Shown: piece after piece, positions 44,196 through 53,266 of the stretch
How the letters are laid out: each line of letters starts with the position of its first letter
How positions within the stretch are numbered: position 1 is the stretch's first letter
DNA from: Pseudomonas sp. MYb327
GTDB taxonomy: Bacteria; Pseudomonadota; Gammaproteobacteria; Pseudomonadales; Pseudomonadaceae
Length of the DNA: 64,000 bases
NCBI RefSeq assembly: GCF_040438925.1
Contig: NZ_CP159258.1
Coordinates: forward strand, 1,192,001-1,256,000
Direction: 5' to 3'
Notes under the pieces: model-generated
What the model saw: the letters and a program-made list of their open reading frames with translations, nothing else
Databases searched by the model: none
Told to the model about the DNA's origin: nothing
Translations under genes and position numbers: made by a program

Positions 44196-45218
44196 ATGAA
44201 CAATTATCTGGCCCTGCGCGTGGCGCGAGTGATCGAGGAAACCGCTGATGCGCGATCCCTGGTCTTCGACGTGCCGGAGCATCTGTGCGAACGCTTCCAC
44301 TATCAACCCGGGCAGTTCCTGACCCTGCGCGTGCCGTTCGAGGACGGCTGGCTGCCCCGTTGTTATTCATTGTCCAGCACGCCGATGCTGGATGAGCCGT
44401 TACGGGTCACGATCAAGCGCGTGCACGAGGGGCGCGCCTCGAACTGGCTGTGCAGCGAGTTGCAGGCCGGCCAGACCCTGGAGGTGCTGCCGCCGGCGGG
44501 CGTGTTTGTGCCGCGCAGCCTCGACGGCGACTTGCTGTTATTTGGCGGCGGCAGTGGCGTGACCCCGGTGCTGTCGATCCTGCGTTCGGCATTGCTCGCC
44601 GGCACCGGCCGTATCCTGCTGATCTACGCCAACCGTGATGAGCAGTCGGTGATTTTCAAGGATCAGCTCAAGGCCCTGGCCGGTGCTCACCCGCAACGCC
44701 TGCAAATCATCCATTGGCTTGATTCGGTGCAGGGCATCCCCAGCGTTGGACAACTGGCTGAAATGGCGCGGCCATTCATCGATGCCCAGGCGTTCATTTG
44801 TGGTCCTGGCCCCTTCATGGACGCGAGCGTGAGCGCGCTCAAGAGTCTGGGCATGCCGGATCGCCGGGTGCATGTCGAGCGTTTCGTCTCGCTGCCCGGC
44901 GAAGGCGAATTGCCGTTGGTGACCAGCAGCGAGGCGGCGGTGGCCGCGCAGTTGTCAGTGCGCCTGGACGGCGAAGACTTCCAATTGTCCTGCGACAGCG
45001 GCGAAACCGTACTGGCCGCCATGGAGCGTGCCGGCCTCAACCCGCCCAGCGCCTGTCGTGTCGGTGGCTGCGCTTCGTGCATGTGCACGCTGGAAAGCGG
45101 TGACGTCGAGTTGTTGCACAACGACGCACTGGACGCAGGCGAACTGGCCGAAGGCTGGATCCTGGCCTGTCAGGCAGTCCCCACCAGCGCGCAACTGCGT
45201 ATCCGCTTCCCCGAATGA
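44196..45218 (+). CDS. kshB: Ferredoxin reductase with C-terminal [2Fe-2S] domain, KshB-like
   Basis: 340 residues. The FAD-binding RxYS motif is PRCYSLSSTP and the NAD-binding region is LLFGGGSGVTPVLSILR. The C-terminal plant-type ferredoxin has Cys287, Cys292, Cys295 and Cys325 (ACRVGGCASCMC...LACQA). This FNR-ferredoxin layout is that of KshB, the reductase of 3-ketosteroid 9-alpha-hydroxylase, and of PaaE/HmpA-like proteins. KshB needs the Rieske oxygenase KshA, which is not in the window. It is 79 bp after hsaA, so partnership with HsaA is not excluded, although HsaA normally uses HsaB. Confidence 0.8.
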   Translation: MNNYLALRVARVIEETADARSLVFDVPEHLCERFHYQPGQFLTLRVPFEDGWLPRCYSLSSTPMLDEPLRVTIKRVHEGRASNWLCSELQAGQTLEVLPPAGVFVPRSLDGDLLLFGGGSGVTPVLSILRSALLAGTGRILLIYANRDEQSVIFKDQLKALAGAHPQRLQIIHWLDSVQGIPSVGQLAEMARPFIDAQAFICGPGPFMDASVSALKSLGMPDRRVHVERFVSLPGEGELPLVTSSEAAVAAQLSVRLDGEDFQLSCDSGETVLAAMERAGLNPPSACRVGGCASCMCTLESGDVELLHNDALDAGELAEGWILACQAVPTSAQLRIRFPE

Positions 45219-45249
45219 TGCCTTCAACAATGCCAAGCGCGAGCCCACG

Positions 45250-46866
45250 ATGAATCAGAGCCTGAACCTTGCCGCGCCCCTGAGCGCGGCCCCTGTCACC
45301 CTGGCCCAGTTGGTCTTCAGCAGTGCCGAGCGTTTTGCCGGGCGCACGGCCATCGAGGACAACGGCCAGTGCATCGACTTCGCACAGCTGCCCGAGCGCG
45401 TCATGGGCTTTACCCGCGGCCTGATGGCCCTGGGGATCCAGGCCGGTGACCGGGTTGGCATCTGGGCGCCGAACAGTGCCGAGTGGATACTTGCCGCGCT
45501 GGGCATCCAGTGTGCCGGTGCGGTGCTGGTGCCGATCAACACGCGAATGAAAGGCCTTGAAGCCGCCGATGTGCTGGAACGTAGCGGCTGCCGGTTGTTG
45601 TTTGTCCCGCAGCGTTTTCTCGATGTCGACTACCCGGCATTGCTCGCGCCTCATCGGCCGGCCAGCCTCGAACACCTGGTCATGCTCGATGGCGACACGT
45701 CCGGGCTGGCTTCGGATTTGACCCTTGCACAGTTCCTGCGCGGCGCGGCGACCATCGAGGCCGACAGCGCCAGGCACCGTGCCTTGGCGGTCGGCCCCGA
45801 AGCGATGTGCGACCTGCTGTTCACCTCCGGCACCACCGGCAAACCCAAGGGCGTGATGAGCGGCCATGGGCAAAACCTGCGAGCCTTCACCGAGTACGTC
45901 AGGGTCATTGGCCTAGTGCCGGGCGACCGTTACCTCATCGTCAACCCGTTTTTTCATGCCTTCGGTTACAAGGCTGGCTGGCTGACCTGCCTGATCGGCG
46001 GGGCGACCATCCTGCCCCACGCAGTATTTGACGCCGAACAAGTGTTCCAGCGTATCGCCCGCGAGCGCATCAGTGTCCTGCCCGGTGCGCCGACCCTGTA
46101 CCTGTCGCTGCTGGCCCATCCACGGCTTCAGCAGACCGACCTGTCGAGCCTGCGCATCGCGGTGACCGGTTCGGCGAGCATTCCACCCAGCCTGATCGAG
46201 CGCATGCGCAACGAGTTGGGGTTTGCCGTGGTGACTACCGCCTACGGCCTGACCGAGTGCGGCGGACTCGCGACGATCTGCGATCCGCAAGACTCGGCGC
46301 AAGTGATCGCCGGCACCAGCGGGCAGCCGATCGCCGGCACCGAAGTAAGCATCCGCGATCCGCAAAACCAAGTGCTGGACGCAGGGCAGACGGGTGAAAT
46401 CTGTCTGCGTGGGTTTCACATCATGCAGGGCTATTTCCAGAACCCCGAAGCGACCCGCGAGGCCATCGACGCCGAAGGCTGGCTGCACACCGGCGATGTC
46501 GGGCGGCTGGACGCGGCGGGCAACCTGATCATCACCGACCGGCTGAAAGACATGTTCATCGTCGGTGGATTCAACTGCTACCCGGCGGAAATCGAAGCGG
46601 CGCTGATCCGCCATCCGGCGATTGCCCAGGTGGCGGTGATCGGCATCGCCGATGAGCGCATGGGCGAGGTCGGCTGTGCCTGTGTGGTGCTGCGCGAAGG
46701 CAGTGAACTCGACGAGGCGCAACTGATCGCCTGGAGCCGCGAGCAGATGGCCAATTACAAGGTGCCGCGCCGAGTGCGATTTTTCAGCGCGTTGCCACTC
46801 AACCCGTCGAGCAAGGTGGCGAAGAACGAACTGCGCGCGGTGGTTGCCAACCACGCTCCGGCATGA
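45250..46866 (+). CDS. fadD3: HIP-CoA ligase FadD3
   Basis: 538 residues from the ATG at 45250. Adenylation motifs are LLFTSGTTGKPKGVMSGHGQ, YGLTECGGLATI, HTGDVGRLDAAGNLIITDR and the lysine loop NPSSKVAKNEL. Its place between ring A genes and the HIP genes, and the 538-residue length, fit FadD3, which thioesterifies HIP, the C/D-ring propionate, to start its breakdown by IpdAB and partners. The FATP-type ligase at 24298 and the ligase at 17808 are different branches. Confidence 0.8.
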   Translation: MNQSLNLAAPLSAAPVTLAQLVFSSAERFAGRTAIEDNGQCIDFAQLPERVMGFTRGLMALGIQAGDRVGIWAPNSAEWILAALGIQCAGAVLVPINTRMKGLEAADVLERSGCRLLFVPQRFLDVDYPALLAPHRPASLEHLVMLDGDTSGLASDLTLAQFLRGAATIEADSARHRALAVGPEAMCDLLFTSGTTGKPKGVMSGHGQNLRAFTEYVRVIGLVPGDRYLIVNPFFHAFGYKAGWLTCLIGGATILPHAVFDAEQVFQRIARERISVLPGAPTLYLSLLAHPRLQQTDLSSLRIAVTGSASIPPSLIERMRNELGFAVVTTAYGLTECGGLATICDPQDSAQVIAGTSGQPIAGTEVSIRDPQNQVLDAGQTGEICLRGFHIMQGYFQNPEATREAIDAEGWLHTGDVGRLDAAGNLIITDRLKDMFIVGGFNCYPAEIEAALIRHPAIAQVAVIGIADERMGEVGCACVVLREGSELDEAQLIAWSREQMANYKVPRRVRFFSALPLNPSSKVAKNELRAVVANHAPA

Positions 46867-46877
46867 GCAGCGCGCAT

Positions 46878-46895
46878 CTCGCCAAACGGACGATG
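46878..46895 (+). promoter_or_regulatory. Operator-like element before DUF1302 copy 2
   Basis: CTCGCCAAACGGACGATG has an intact right half and a degenerate left half. A -10-like CATGCT lies at 46916-46921. The gap to the ATG is 65 bp. Confidence 0.52.
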
Positions 46896-46960
46896 TGCAC
46901 CACAGCGGTTTTTTTCATGCTGTGGCGGCATAAACAAAAACAACAAAAAAGGAGAGGAGC

Positions 46961-48607
46961 ATGTTTACTCGAAACCTGATTGCGCGCCGTCCGGGGAACC
47001 CGATCGAGGGTCGCTGCCTGTTGGCAACGGCCGTCACTTTCGTCAGTGTCGCGGCCAGCGCTGCGCCGACAATCGAATTGGGGGAAGACACCTCCCTGGA
47101 ATCGTCGCTGACGGTCAACTACACCGCCTCCATGCGTACCGCCAAGCAGGCCAGTCAATACCTCAACGACCCGAACAACGACGATGGCACGCGCAACTTC
47201 AAGCGCGGTTCGTTGATCAACAATCGCCTGAGCCTGTTCGGCGAATTACGACTCAGGCACGACAACCTCGGCGCGGTGTTGCGCGGCAGTCAGTTCTACG
47301 ACGATGTCTACAACCAGAAAAACGCCAACGACTCGCCGCAGACGGTGAACAAGACCGGCCACAACGACGGTTTCAGCGACGAAACCCGGCGCCTCAGTGG
47401 CAGCACCGCGCGACTGCTCGATGCGTACGTGTATGGCAACTTTGAACTTGGCGAAACCCAATACCTGTCGCTCAAGGCCGGACGGCATCTGGTGGCCTGG
47501 GGCGAGAGCCTGTTCTGGGCCAACATCAGCCAGGGCCAGGCCCCGGTGGATGCCACCAAGTTCAACGTCCCGGGCACCGAGGCCAAGGACTCGTACCTGC
47601 CGGTGGGGCAGGTGTCCGGGTCGTGGTCGCTCAATGAAGACCTGGCGCTGGTGGGCTACTACCAATACGAGTGGGAAAAAACCCAGCTCAACCCGGTGGG
47701 CGACTACTTTGGCAGCGATACCTTCGGTCCCGGTGCCGAGTTTTTCCGACTGGGTGCCGGTCAGGTCGACCGTTTGCCCAACGGCCTGGCGGTCGGTTAT
47801 GCCGGTGAAAAAGACGCCAGCGACAGCGGCCAATGGGGCCTGGGCGTGCGTTACCGGATCACCGAGAACACCGAAGTGGGGCTGTTCCATTACCGCTATA
47901 ACGAGCGCGTCGGTTCGTTGTTCTTCGACTTCACCGGAACCACGCAATACTCGTCGCTCAAGGGCATCGGTCATGACGGCACTGCACCGTCCTATCGTCT
48001 GGGCTACTTCGAAGACGTCAAGTTGACCGGGATCAGCTTCAGCTCCAAGGTCGGCGACTCGGTGCAGTACGCCGGTGACCTGAGCTATCGCGATGGTGCC
48101 TCGGTGTACCTGAACAACGGCGCGCCGACTACCGGCCAGATCTGGCAAGGCAACCTCAACGCTTCGTACATCCTTGGCCCGAGCCTGCTCGCCCAGCAGA
48201 CCACCTTCATGGGCGAAGTCGTGCATCAGCACATCGACGGTGTGGACAGCCTGACCATCACCGGCGGCGGCGCTGGCGTGGATGGCACGTTCGACCAGTT
48301 CGAGTCGAAAACCCAGACCCGAGGGTCGAGCCTGCTCGGCGTTGGTGTCTACATGGATTACCCGTCCATCGCCAACGGCCTGGATCTGAGCACCAAGTTG
48401 GTCTGGACGCAGAACATCGACGGCAGCGCCTACCAGGGCCTGGGCCGCGACGAGAAACGCGTGACCGTGGGTGGAGACTTCAAGTACCTGGGCAACTTCC
48501 AGGTCGGCATGACCTATATCGCCTACCTGAGCTCGCCGGATGTCGCTCAGGGCCGCTTGCTGGCCGACCGCGATTACCTGTCGCTCAACGCCAAATACAC
48601 CTTTTGA
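46961..48607 (+). CDS. DUF1302 outer-membrane beta-barrel protein (copy 2)
   Basis: 548 residues with an N-terminal export region ending near ASAAPTIELG. Like copy 1 it shows GRHLVAWGESLFWANISQGQ, VLRGSQFYDDVYNQKNANDS and a terminal SLNAKYTF with the aromatic BAM signature. Copy 1 has the equivalent VRGSTFYDDVYHRKNDNDSP, so the two are clear paralogues, 18 kb apart under separate promoters. They may serve different steroids or different stages. Preceded by a Shine-Dalgarno GGAGAGGAG. Confidence 0.82.
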   Translation: MFTRNLIARRPGNPIEGRCLLATAVTFVSVAASAAPTIELGEDTSLESSLTVNYTASMRTAKQASQYLNDPNNDDGTRNFKRGSLINNRLSLFGELRLRHDNLGAVLRGSQFYDDVYNQKNANDSPQTVNKTGHNDGFSDETRRLSGSTARLLDAYVYGNFELGETQYLSLKAGRHLVAWGESLFWANISQGQAPVDATKFNVPGTEAKDSYLPVGQVSGSWSLNEDLALVGYYQYEWEKTQLNPVGDYFGSDTFGPGAEFFRLGAGQVDRLPNGLAVGYAGEKDASDSGQWGLGVRYRITENTEVGLFHYRYNERVGSLFFDFTGTTQYSSLKGIGHDGTAPSYRLGYFEDVKLTGISFSSKVGDSVQYAGDLSYRDGASVYLNNGAPTTGQIWQGNLNASYILGPSLLAQQTTFMGEVVHQHIDGVDSLTITGGGAGVDGTFDQFESKTQTRGSSLLGVGVYMDYPSIANGLDLSTKLVWTQNIDGSAYQGLGRDEKRVTVGGDFKYLGNFQVGMTYIAYLSSPDVAQGRLLADRDYLSLNAKYTF

Positions 48608-48681
48608 TGATCAACGCTGCGTCGCGATGTGGCGACGCCGCCCTTCATTTGTAGCCTGATAACAATAAAGAGAGGCCTGTC

Positions 48682-49914
48682 ATGAATCCTCGTCCAACCC
48701 CGTCAGCGTTCAGCGCTATTGCGATTGGCCCACTGACCCTGAAAAACCGTTTTATCAAGGCCGCGACCAACGAGGGCATGAGTGCCGGGGGAGTGCCTTC
48801 CAAACAGCTGGTCAAGCTGCACTCGGCCCTGGTCGCGGGCGGTACTGCGCTGACCACCGTGGCCTATTGCGCGGTGAGCAGCGATGGCCGCACTTTGCCC
48901 AATCAATTGATCCTCGCGCCATCCAGCGTGCCGCATTTTAAGGCGCTGACCGACGCCGTGCACGCGTCTGGTGGCCTGGCCAGCGCGCAAATCACTCACG
49001 GTGGCTGCTTTACTTTTATTCGCGAGCGTTCGACCAAGCGTCCGCTGTCGGCCAGTGGCGGCTTTAACAAGATCGGATTGATGAGCGGCATGTTCCTCAA
49101 GCAGGCGATGAACGAAGCCGACATGCAACAAGTAGTGCGCGATTTCGCCCAAGGCGCGCGCCTGGCACGCCAGGCGGGTTTCGATGCGGTGGAAATCCAC
49201 ATGGGCCACGGCTACTTGCTGAGCCAGTTCATTTCGCCGATGTACAACAAGCGCCGCGACCAGTACGGCGGCAGCCTGGAAAACCGCCTGCGCTTTCCGC
49301 GCCGGGTGCTGCGCGCGGTACTCGATGCAGTCGGCACGGAAATGGCGGTGATCTGCAAGTACAGCATCACCGAAGGCGTGCGCGCCGGTAACAGCGCCGA
49401 AGACGGCGCACAGATCGCCCGCATGCTGGAAGAAGAGGGCGCACACCTGCTGGTACTCAGCGCCGGGATGAACGCCGAATCGATCACCACCATGTTCGGT
49501 TCTTCGTTCCCCAAGGAAAACCGCGTGCAGCAGAAGAACAAGATCATTGCCCTGGCGATGGCTATCCAGCGTCGCAAAGAGCCGACCGTGGAGTTTCGTG
49601 AGCTGTATTTGCTGGAGCATGCGCGCAAGGTGCGGGCGGCAGTGACGATGCCGCTGGCATATTTGGGCGGTGCCAAGAGCCTGGCGAGTATCGAAAAGAT
49701 CATGGCCGAGGGCTTTGACCTGGTCGCCATGGGTCGGGTGTTGCTGGCCGAAAACGACTACGTCAATAAACTCGCCAGCGGCGCCAGTCGCGATTCGATC
49801 TGCACCGCCTGCAACCGCTGTGTGGCGATGATGTACACCCCCGGCGGCACCTCCTGCGTATTGGGCCAGCCCGGCGATGCCGTGTTGAACAGCCAGAAGG
49901 CGGCAGATCGCTAA
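48682..49914 (+). CDS. OYE-like NADH:flavin oxidoreductase with Cys cluster (2,4-dienoyl-CoA reductase N-terminal type)
   Basis: 410 residues. The FMN barrel start is IGPLTLKNRFIKAATNEGMS and the barrel contains HMGHGYLLSQFISPMYNKR and GRVLLAENDYVNKL. At the end, CTACNRCVAMMYTPGGTSCV carries the Cys residues that hold the [4Fe-4S] cluster in FadH-type dienoyl-CoA reductases. The NAD(P)-binding C-terminal half of those enzymes (about 670 residues) is absent, so this is a stand-alone FMN/FeS unit needing an external electron donor. Its role in the pathway is unassigned. It lies 74 bp after the DUF1302 gene in the same direction. Confidence 0.8.
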   Translation: MNPRPTPSAFSAIAIGPLTLKNRFIKAATNEGMSAGGVPSKQLVKLHSALVAGGTALTTVAYCAVSSDGRTLPNQLILAPSSVPHFKALTDAVHASGGLASAQITHGGCFTFIRERSTKRPLSASGGFNKIGLMSGMFLKQAMNEADMQQVVRDFAQGARLARQAGFDAVEIHMGHGYLLSQFISPMYNKRRDQYGGSLENRLRFPRRVLRAVLDAVGTEMAVICKYSITEGVRAGNSAEDGAQIARMLEEEGAHLLVLSAGMNAESITTMFGSSFPKENRVQQKNKIIALAMAIQRRKEPTVEFRELYLLEHARKVRAAVTMPLAYLGGAKSLASIEKIMAEGFDLVAMGRVLLAENDYVNKLASGASRDSICTACNRCVAMMYTPGGTSCVLGQPGDAVLNSQKAADR

Positions 49915-49923
49915 CCCCCCTCA

Positions 49924-49957
49924 AAACACACCGCTCCCACAGGAGGAGCGGTGTTTG
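49924..49957. terminator. Bidirectional terminator-like hairpin between convergent genes
   Basis: ACACCGCTCC (49928-49937) pairs with GGAGCGGTGT (49945-49954) around a 7-nt loop, flanked by A- and T-rich ends. It separates the OYE gene from the leftward hsaD. Confidence 0.65.
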
Positions 49958-49961
49958 GAGG

Positions 49962-50795
49962 TCAGCCGTGCTGCAGGAACTCGATGCAGCTGCGGTTGAA
50001 CAGTTCGCGGTGTTCCACCTGGACCCAATGGCCGCAGCGGTTGAGGACGATAAAGCGGGCATTCGGCGCGCCGTCGATGATGCGCTGGGCGCCGCTGATC
50101 GGGTTGAAGTGATCGTTGTTTCCCCAGAAACCGAGGATCGGGCACTGGATCTCACCCAGGCGTGCTTCCATGTTCTGCACCATCATCGTGCTGAACAGAT
50201 TTTTCGGCTGGGTGACGGCCACCGCCACGCGCTCTTGCAGCAGGCTTTCCGGCAGGATCGACGCATCGAACAACTGCAGGCTCATCATGCTGCGCATCTC
50301 CTCCATACCGATGGGCCCGGCGCTGAACAGGCTAACCATGCGCACGATGCCTTCCATCTTGAAGTAGGTTTCCCGCTCCTCGACACCGCCCGGTGCCAGC
50401 AGGATCAGGCTCTGCGGCAGTTGCGGCAAGCGCAAGGCCAGACCGAGGGCAATCGCGCCGCCCAGCGAGTTGCCCAGCAGCGTGCAACGCCGCACACCGA
50501 TAGCCTCGAGGAATGCTGCCACGCAGTCGACGAAGAAATCCAGGTTGTACTGCACGTCCTCGGGTTTGTCCGAGCGGCCGAAACCCGGCAGGTCGAGCAC
50601 GATGTTGCGATAGCCCGCGGCGACCAGTTGTGGGTAGTTGCCCTTGAAATTGCTGAAACCACTGGCGCCCGGCCCGCTGCCGTGCAGCCACAGCACCACG
50701 GGGCCTGCGCCCTCATCCAGATAGTGCAGGCGCAGGCCGTTTGGCAGGCTTGCGTAATGGCCGACGGGCAGGGGCAGATCTACGGGTTGATTCAT
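49962..50795 (-). CDS. hsaD: 4,9-DSHA meta-cleavage product hydrolase HsaD
   Basis: 277 residues from an ATG at 50795 (GGAG upstream); extension to 50822 lacks a better Shine-Dalgarno. It is an alpha/beta hydrolase of the MCP-hydrolase group: oxyanion hole WLHGSGPGASGFSNF, nucleophile Ser110 in LLGNSLGGAIAL, and His in NRCGHWVQVEH. It hydrolyses the C-C bond of the ring-opened 4,9-DSHA made by HsaC, yielding HIP and 2-hydroxyhexadienoate. It is alone on its transcript, away from hsaC (55980), and preceded by its own operator copy. Confidence 0.86.
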   Translation of the reverse strand: MNQPVDLPLPVGHYASLPNGLRLHYLDEGAGPVVLWLHGSGPGASGFSNFKGNYPQLVAAGYRNIVLDLPGFGRSDKPEDVQYNLDFFVDCVAAFLEAIGVRRCTLLGNSLGGAIALGLALRLPQLPQSLILLAPGGVEERETYFKMEGIVRMVSLFSAGPIGMEEMRSMMSLQLFDASILPESLLQERVAVAVTQPKNLFSTMMVQNMEARLGEIQCPILGFWGNNDHFNPISGAQRIIDGAPNARFIVLNRCGHWVQVEHRELFNRSCIEFLQHG

Positions 50796-50920
50796 GGGGT
50801 TCTCCATTGACGGCGGATTCATGAAGCACAGCCACGCCAGGCGCTGCAGCAGATTGAAGGGGACTCAGCACCTGGCGTGGTGCGCGCCTTGCGAATGCTG
50901 GGCTCTGATCGGGTTATTCA

Positions 50921-50938
50921 CATCGTCCGTTCAGACCA
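50921..50938 (-). promoter_or_regulatory. Shared operator-like dyad before hsaD
   Basis: Minus strand TGGTCTGAACGGACGATG with a -10-like CAGCAT at 50895-50900. The gap to the hsaD start is 125 bp. It is 8 bp from the rightward dyad at 50947, forming a back-to-back pair. Confidence 0.6.
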
Positions 50939-50946
50939 CGCGGCGA

Positions 50947-50964
50947 TAGTCCCATCGGACGATG
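50947..50964 (+). promoter_or_regulatory. Shared operator-like dyad before the SDR-SDR-SnoaL operon
   Basis: TAGTCCCATCGGACGATG with a -10-like AATCAT at 50986-50991; the first ATG is at 51055. Confidence 0.66.
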
Positions 50965-51054
50965 TGTAGCCAAGTGCTTGCCGCTAATCATGCAGGGGAT
51001 GGCGCCACTGCAAGGGCAGCGGGCCGCAGCGTATGTGCACATTTGGAGATTGCT

Positions 51055-51789
51055 ATGAAGTTACTCAACAAAGTGGCCTTTGTGACTGGCGCCGGGCAGG
51101 GCATGGGCCAGGCCATCGTGCGTGGTTTTGTCGCCGAAGGCGCCAAGGTGGTGGCGGTCGACCTGAATCAGACGACCCTGGCCGAGAGCCTGGCAGACCT
51201 GGGCGACAAGGTCCTGGCCCTGGCCTGCAATGTCGGTGACGGTGCTTCCGTGGCCGATGCCATGGGCCAGGCCGAGCAACACTTCGGTGGCCTCGACATC
51301 CTGGTCAACAACGCTGGCGTGGGCGGGCTGGACAGTTTCCTCGACACCCCGGACGAGAGCTGGGCGCGTGTGATCGGCGTGAACCTGGGCGGCACCTTCC
51401 TGTGCTGCCGTGAGGGCGCAAAACTGATGGTCAAGGGTGGCCGCAAAGGCGCGATCATCAACCTCTCCAGCACCGCCGCGCTGACCGGTGAAGGCCCCAG
51501 CCACTACTGCGCCTCGAAAGCCGGGGTGATGGGCCTGACCCGTTCGATCGCCCGAGAACTGGCAGCCAGCGGTATCCGCGTCAACACCCTGGTGCCTGGG
51601 CCGACCAACACGCCGATGATGGCCGGTATCCCTGATGAATACATGCAGGCACTGCTGAAAAACGTGCCCCTGGGTCGCATGTGCGAGACCGACGAAATCG
51701 CCAAGGTTGCGGTGTTCCTCGCCAGCGAAGACGCCAGTTTCATGACCGGGCAGAACATCGCCGTCAACGGCGGCATGGCTTTTATCTGA
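51055..51789 (+). CDS. Short-chain dehydrogenase/reductase (steroid hydroxyl candidate)
   Basis: 244 residues from the ATG at 51055 (GGAG at 6 nt). [40 protein letters not shown] and [11 protein letters not shown] provide the full SDR set. It is first in a three-gene operon with another SDR and a SnoaL-like protein. In Comamonas, steA and steB are paired SDRs that invert the 12-alpha-hydroxyl of cholate through a 12-ketone; this pair is a candidate for the same job, by context only. Confidence 0.78.
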   Translation: MKLLNKVAFVTGAGQGMGQAIVRGFVAEGAKVVAVDLNQTTLAESLADLGDKVLALACNVGDGASVADAMGQAEQHFGGLDILVNNAGVGGLDSFLDTPDESWARVIGVNLGGTFLCCREGAKLMVKGGRKGAIINLSSTAALTGEGPSHYCASKAGVMGLTRSIARELAASGIRVNTLVPGPTNTPMMAGIPDEYMQALLKNVPLGRMCETDEIAKVAVFLASEDASFMTGQNIAVNGGMAFI

Positions 51790-51803
51790 TCAGGGAGTCA
51801 CCC

Positions 51804-52577
51804 ATGAGCAAGCGTTTACAAGGAAAAATCGCCTTCGTCACTGGCGCCGGTTCAGGCATCGGTGAAGCCACCGCACTGCGCTTCGCCGAGGAAGGCGCCA
51901 CGGTGGTGCTGTGCGGGCGCCGCATAGAACCGCTGCAAGGCGTGCAGGAAAAAATCCATGCCCAGGGCGGGCAAGCCGAAATCGCCGTGGCCGATGTCAG
52001 CGACGAACAGGCTTACGTCGGCGCGCTTCAAGCCACTGCGCAACGCCACGGTCGCCTGGATATTCTGGTCAACAACGCGATGGCCTACACCTGGGGCGGC
52101 ATCGACACCATGACCACCGCCGACTGGCACGCCAACTTCGCCACCACCGTCGACGGCACCTTCTGGGGCACCCGCACCGCGATGCAGTTGATGAAAGCGC
52201 AAGGCGGCGGTTCGATCGTCAACATCGCTTCGATCTGTGGCTTGTTCGGCACGTCATGGATGGCCGGTTACTCGGCGGCGAAGGCGGCGGTGATCAACTT
52301 CAGCCGTGCGGCAGCCAGCGAAGGCGCCCCCGACAATATTCGTTGCAACGTGATCATCCCGGGCGTGGTCGACACCCCGGCCACAGCCGGCATGCTGGGG
52401 GACGCCAAGACCCGCAGCAACACTGAAAAAGTGATTCCGATGAAACGCGTAGGCCTGCCGGTGGAACTGGCCAACGCCATCCTGTTCCTGGCCAGCGACG
52501 AGGCTTCCTATGTTACCGGTGCCAGCCTGGCGGTGGACGGTGGGCGAGGTTCGGACCTGTATACGGTGCTCGACTGA
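51804..52577 (+). CDS. Short-chain dehydrogenase/reductase, partner SDR
   Basis: 257 residues from the ATG at 51804 (GGGAG upstream). [39 protein letters not shown] and [11 protein letters not shown] are the SDR motifs; the NNAM variant differs from the neighbour. It ends in a TGATG overlap with the SnoaL-like gene, so all three are coupled. It may act as the reductase half of a hydroxyl inversion or make a substrate for dehydration. Confidence 0.77.
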   Translation: MSKRLQGKIAFVTGAGSGIGEATALRFAEEGATVVLCGRRIEPLQGVQEKIHAQGGQAEIAVADVSDEQAYVGALQATAQRHGRLDILVNNAMAYTWGGIDTMTTADWHANFATTVDGTFWGTRTAMQLMKAQGGGSIVNIASICGLFGTSWMAGYSAAKAAVINFSRAAASEGAPDNIRCNVIIPGVVDTPATAGMLGDAKTRSNTEKVIPMKRVGLPVELANAILFLASDEASYVTGASLAVDGGRGSDLYTVLD

Positions 52578-53212
52578 TGGGCCTGGAATCCGTCGCGCTG
52601 CTTGAGCGCATCGACCGCCTCGAGTCGCTGGACGCGATCCGTCAACTGGCCGGCAAGTATGCCTTGGCGCTGGACATGCGTGACATGGATGCCATGGCCA
52701 ATTGCTTTGCCCCGGACGTGCGCGTGGGCCGCGACAAGAGCGGTCGCGCGCACCTCAAGGCGTGGCTGGACGAAACCATGCGCAAGCAGTTCCACGGCAC
52801 GTCGCATCATCTGGGGCAACACATCATCGAGTTCAGCGATGCCGATCACGCTACCGGCGTGGTCTATTCGAAGAATGAACATGAGACGGGTCCCGAGTGG
52901 GTGATCATGCAGATGCTGTATTGGGACGACTACGAGCGGATCGACGGGCGCTGGTGCTTCCGTCGTCGCTTGCCGTGCTACTGGTACGCGACCGACCTGA
53001 ACAAACCACCGATCGGCGGCTTGAAAATGCGCTGGCCAGGGCGAGAGCCCTACGCTGGCACCTTCCACGAACTGTTTCCGTCCTGGGATGCCTTCTGGGC
53101 GCAACGTCCGGACAAGGACGCCTTGCCGCAGATCGCTGAACCGGCACCACTGGAAGGTTTCCTAAAAAACCTGCGCCGAGGGGCGGACGACCCGAAGATT
53201 CGCGTGCGCTGA
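52577..53212 (+). CDS. SnoaL-like (NTF2-fold) protein, candidate steroid dehydratase
   Basis: 211 residues, translationally coupled (TGATG) to the SDR upstream. The first 130 residues match the SnoaL_4/NTF2 layout: a helical start (LESVALLERIDRLESLDAIR), LALDMRDMDAMANCFAPDV, GTSHHLGQHIIEFS, and DDYERIDGRWCFRRRLPCYW. Clostridial BaiE (bile acid 7-alpha-dehydratase) and the Hsh2-type 7-hydroxysteroid dehydratase of Sphingobium share this fold. The context of two SDRs makes removal of a 7- or 12-hydroxyl as water attractive, but the C-terminal 60 residues are not part of the standard fold and I cannot confirm the reaction. Confidence 0.72.
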   Translation: MGLESVALLERIDRLESLDAIRQLAGKYALALDMRDMDAMANCFAPDVRVGRDKSGRAHLKAWLDETMRKQFHGTSHHLGQHIIEFSDADHATGVVYSKNEHETGPEWVIMQMLYWDDYERIDGRWCFRRRLPCYWYATDLNKPPIGGLKMRWPGREPYAGTFHELFPSWDAFWAQRPDKDALPQIAEPAPLEGFLKNLRRGADDPKIRVR

Positions 53213-53266
53213 ACATGGCCGTGCGCGGCTAACCTGCGAGCTCATAATATGGAGTCGACCCTGATC

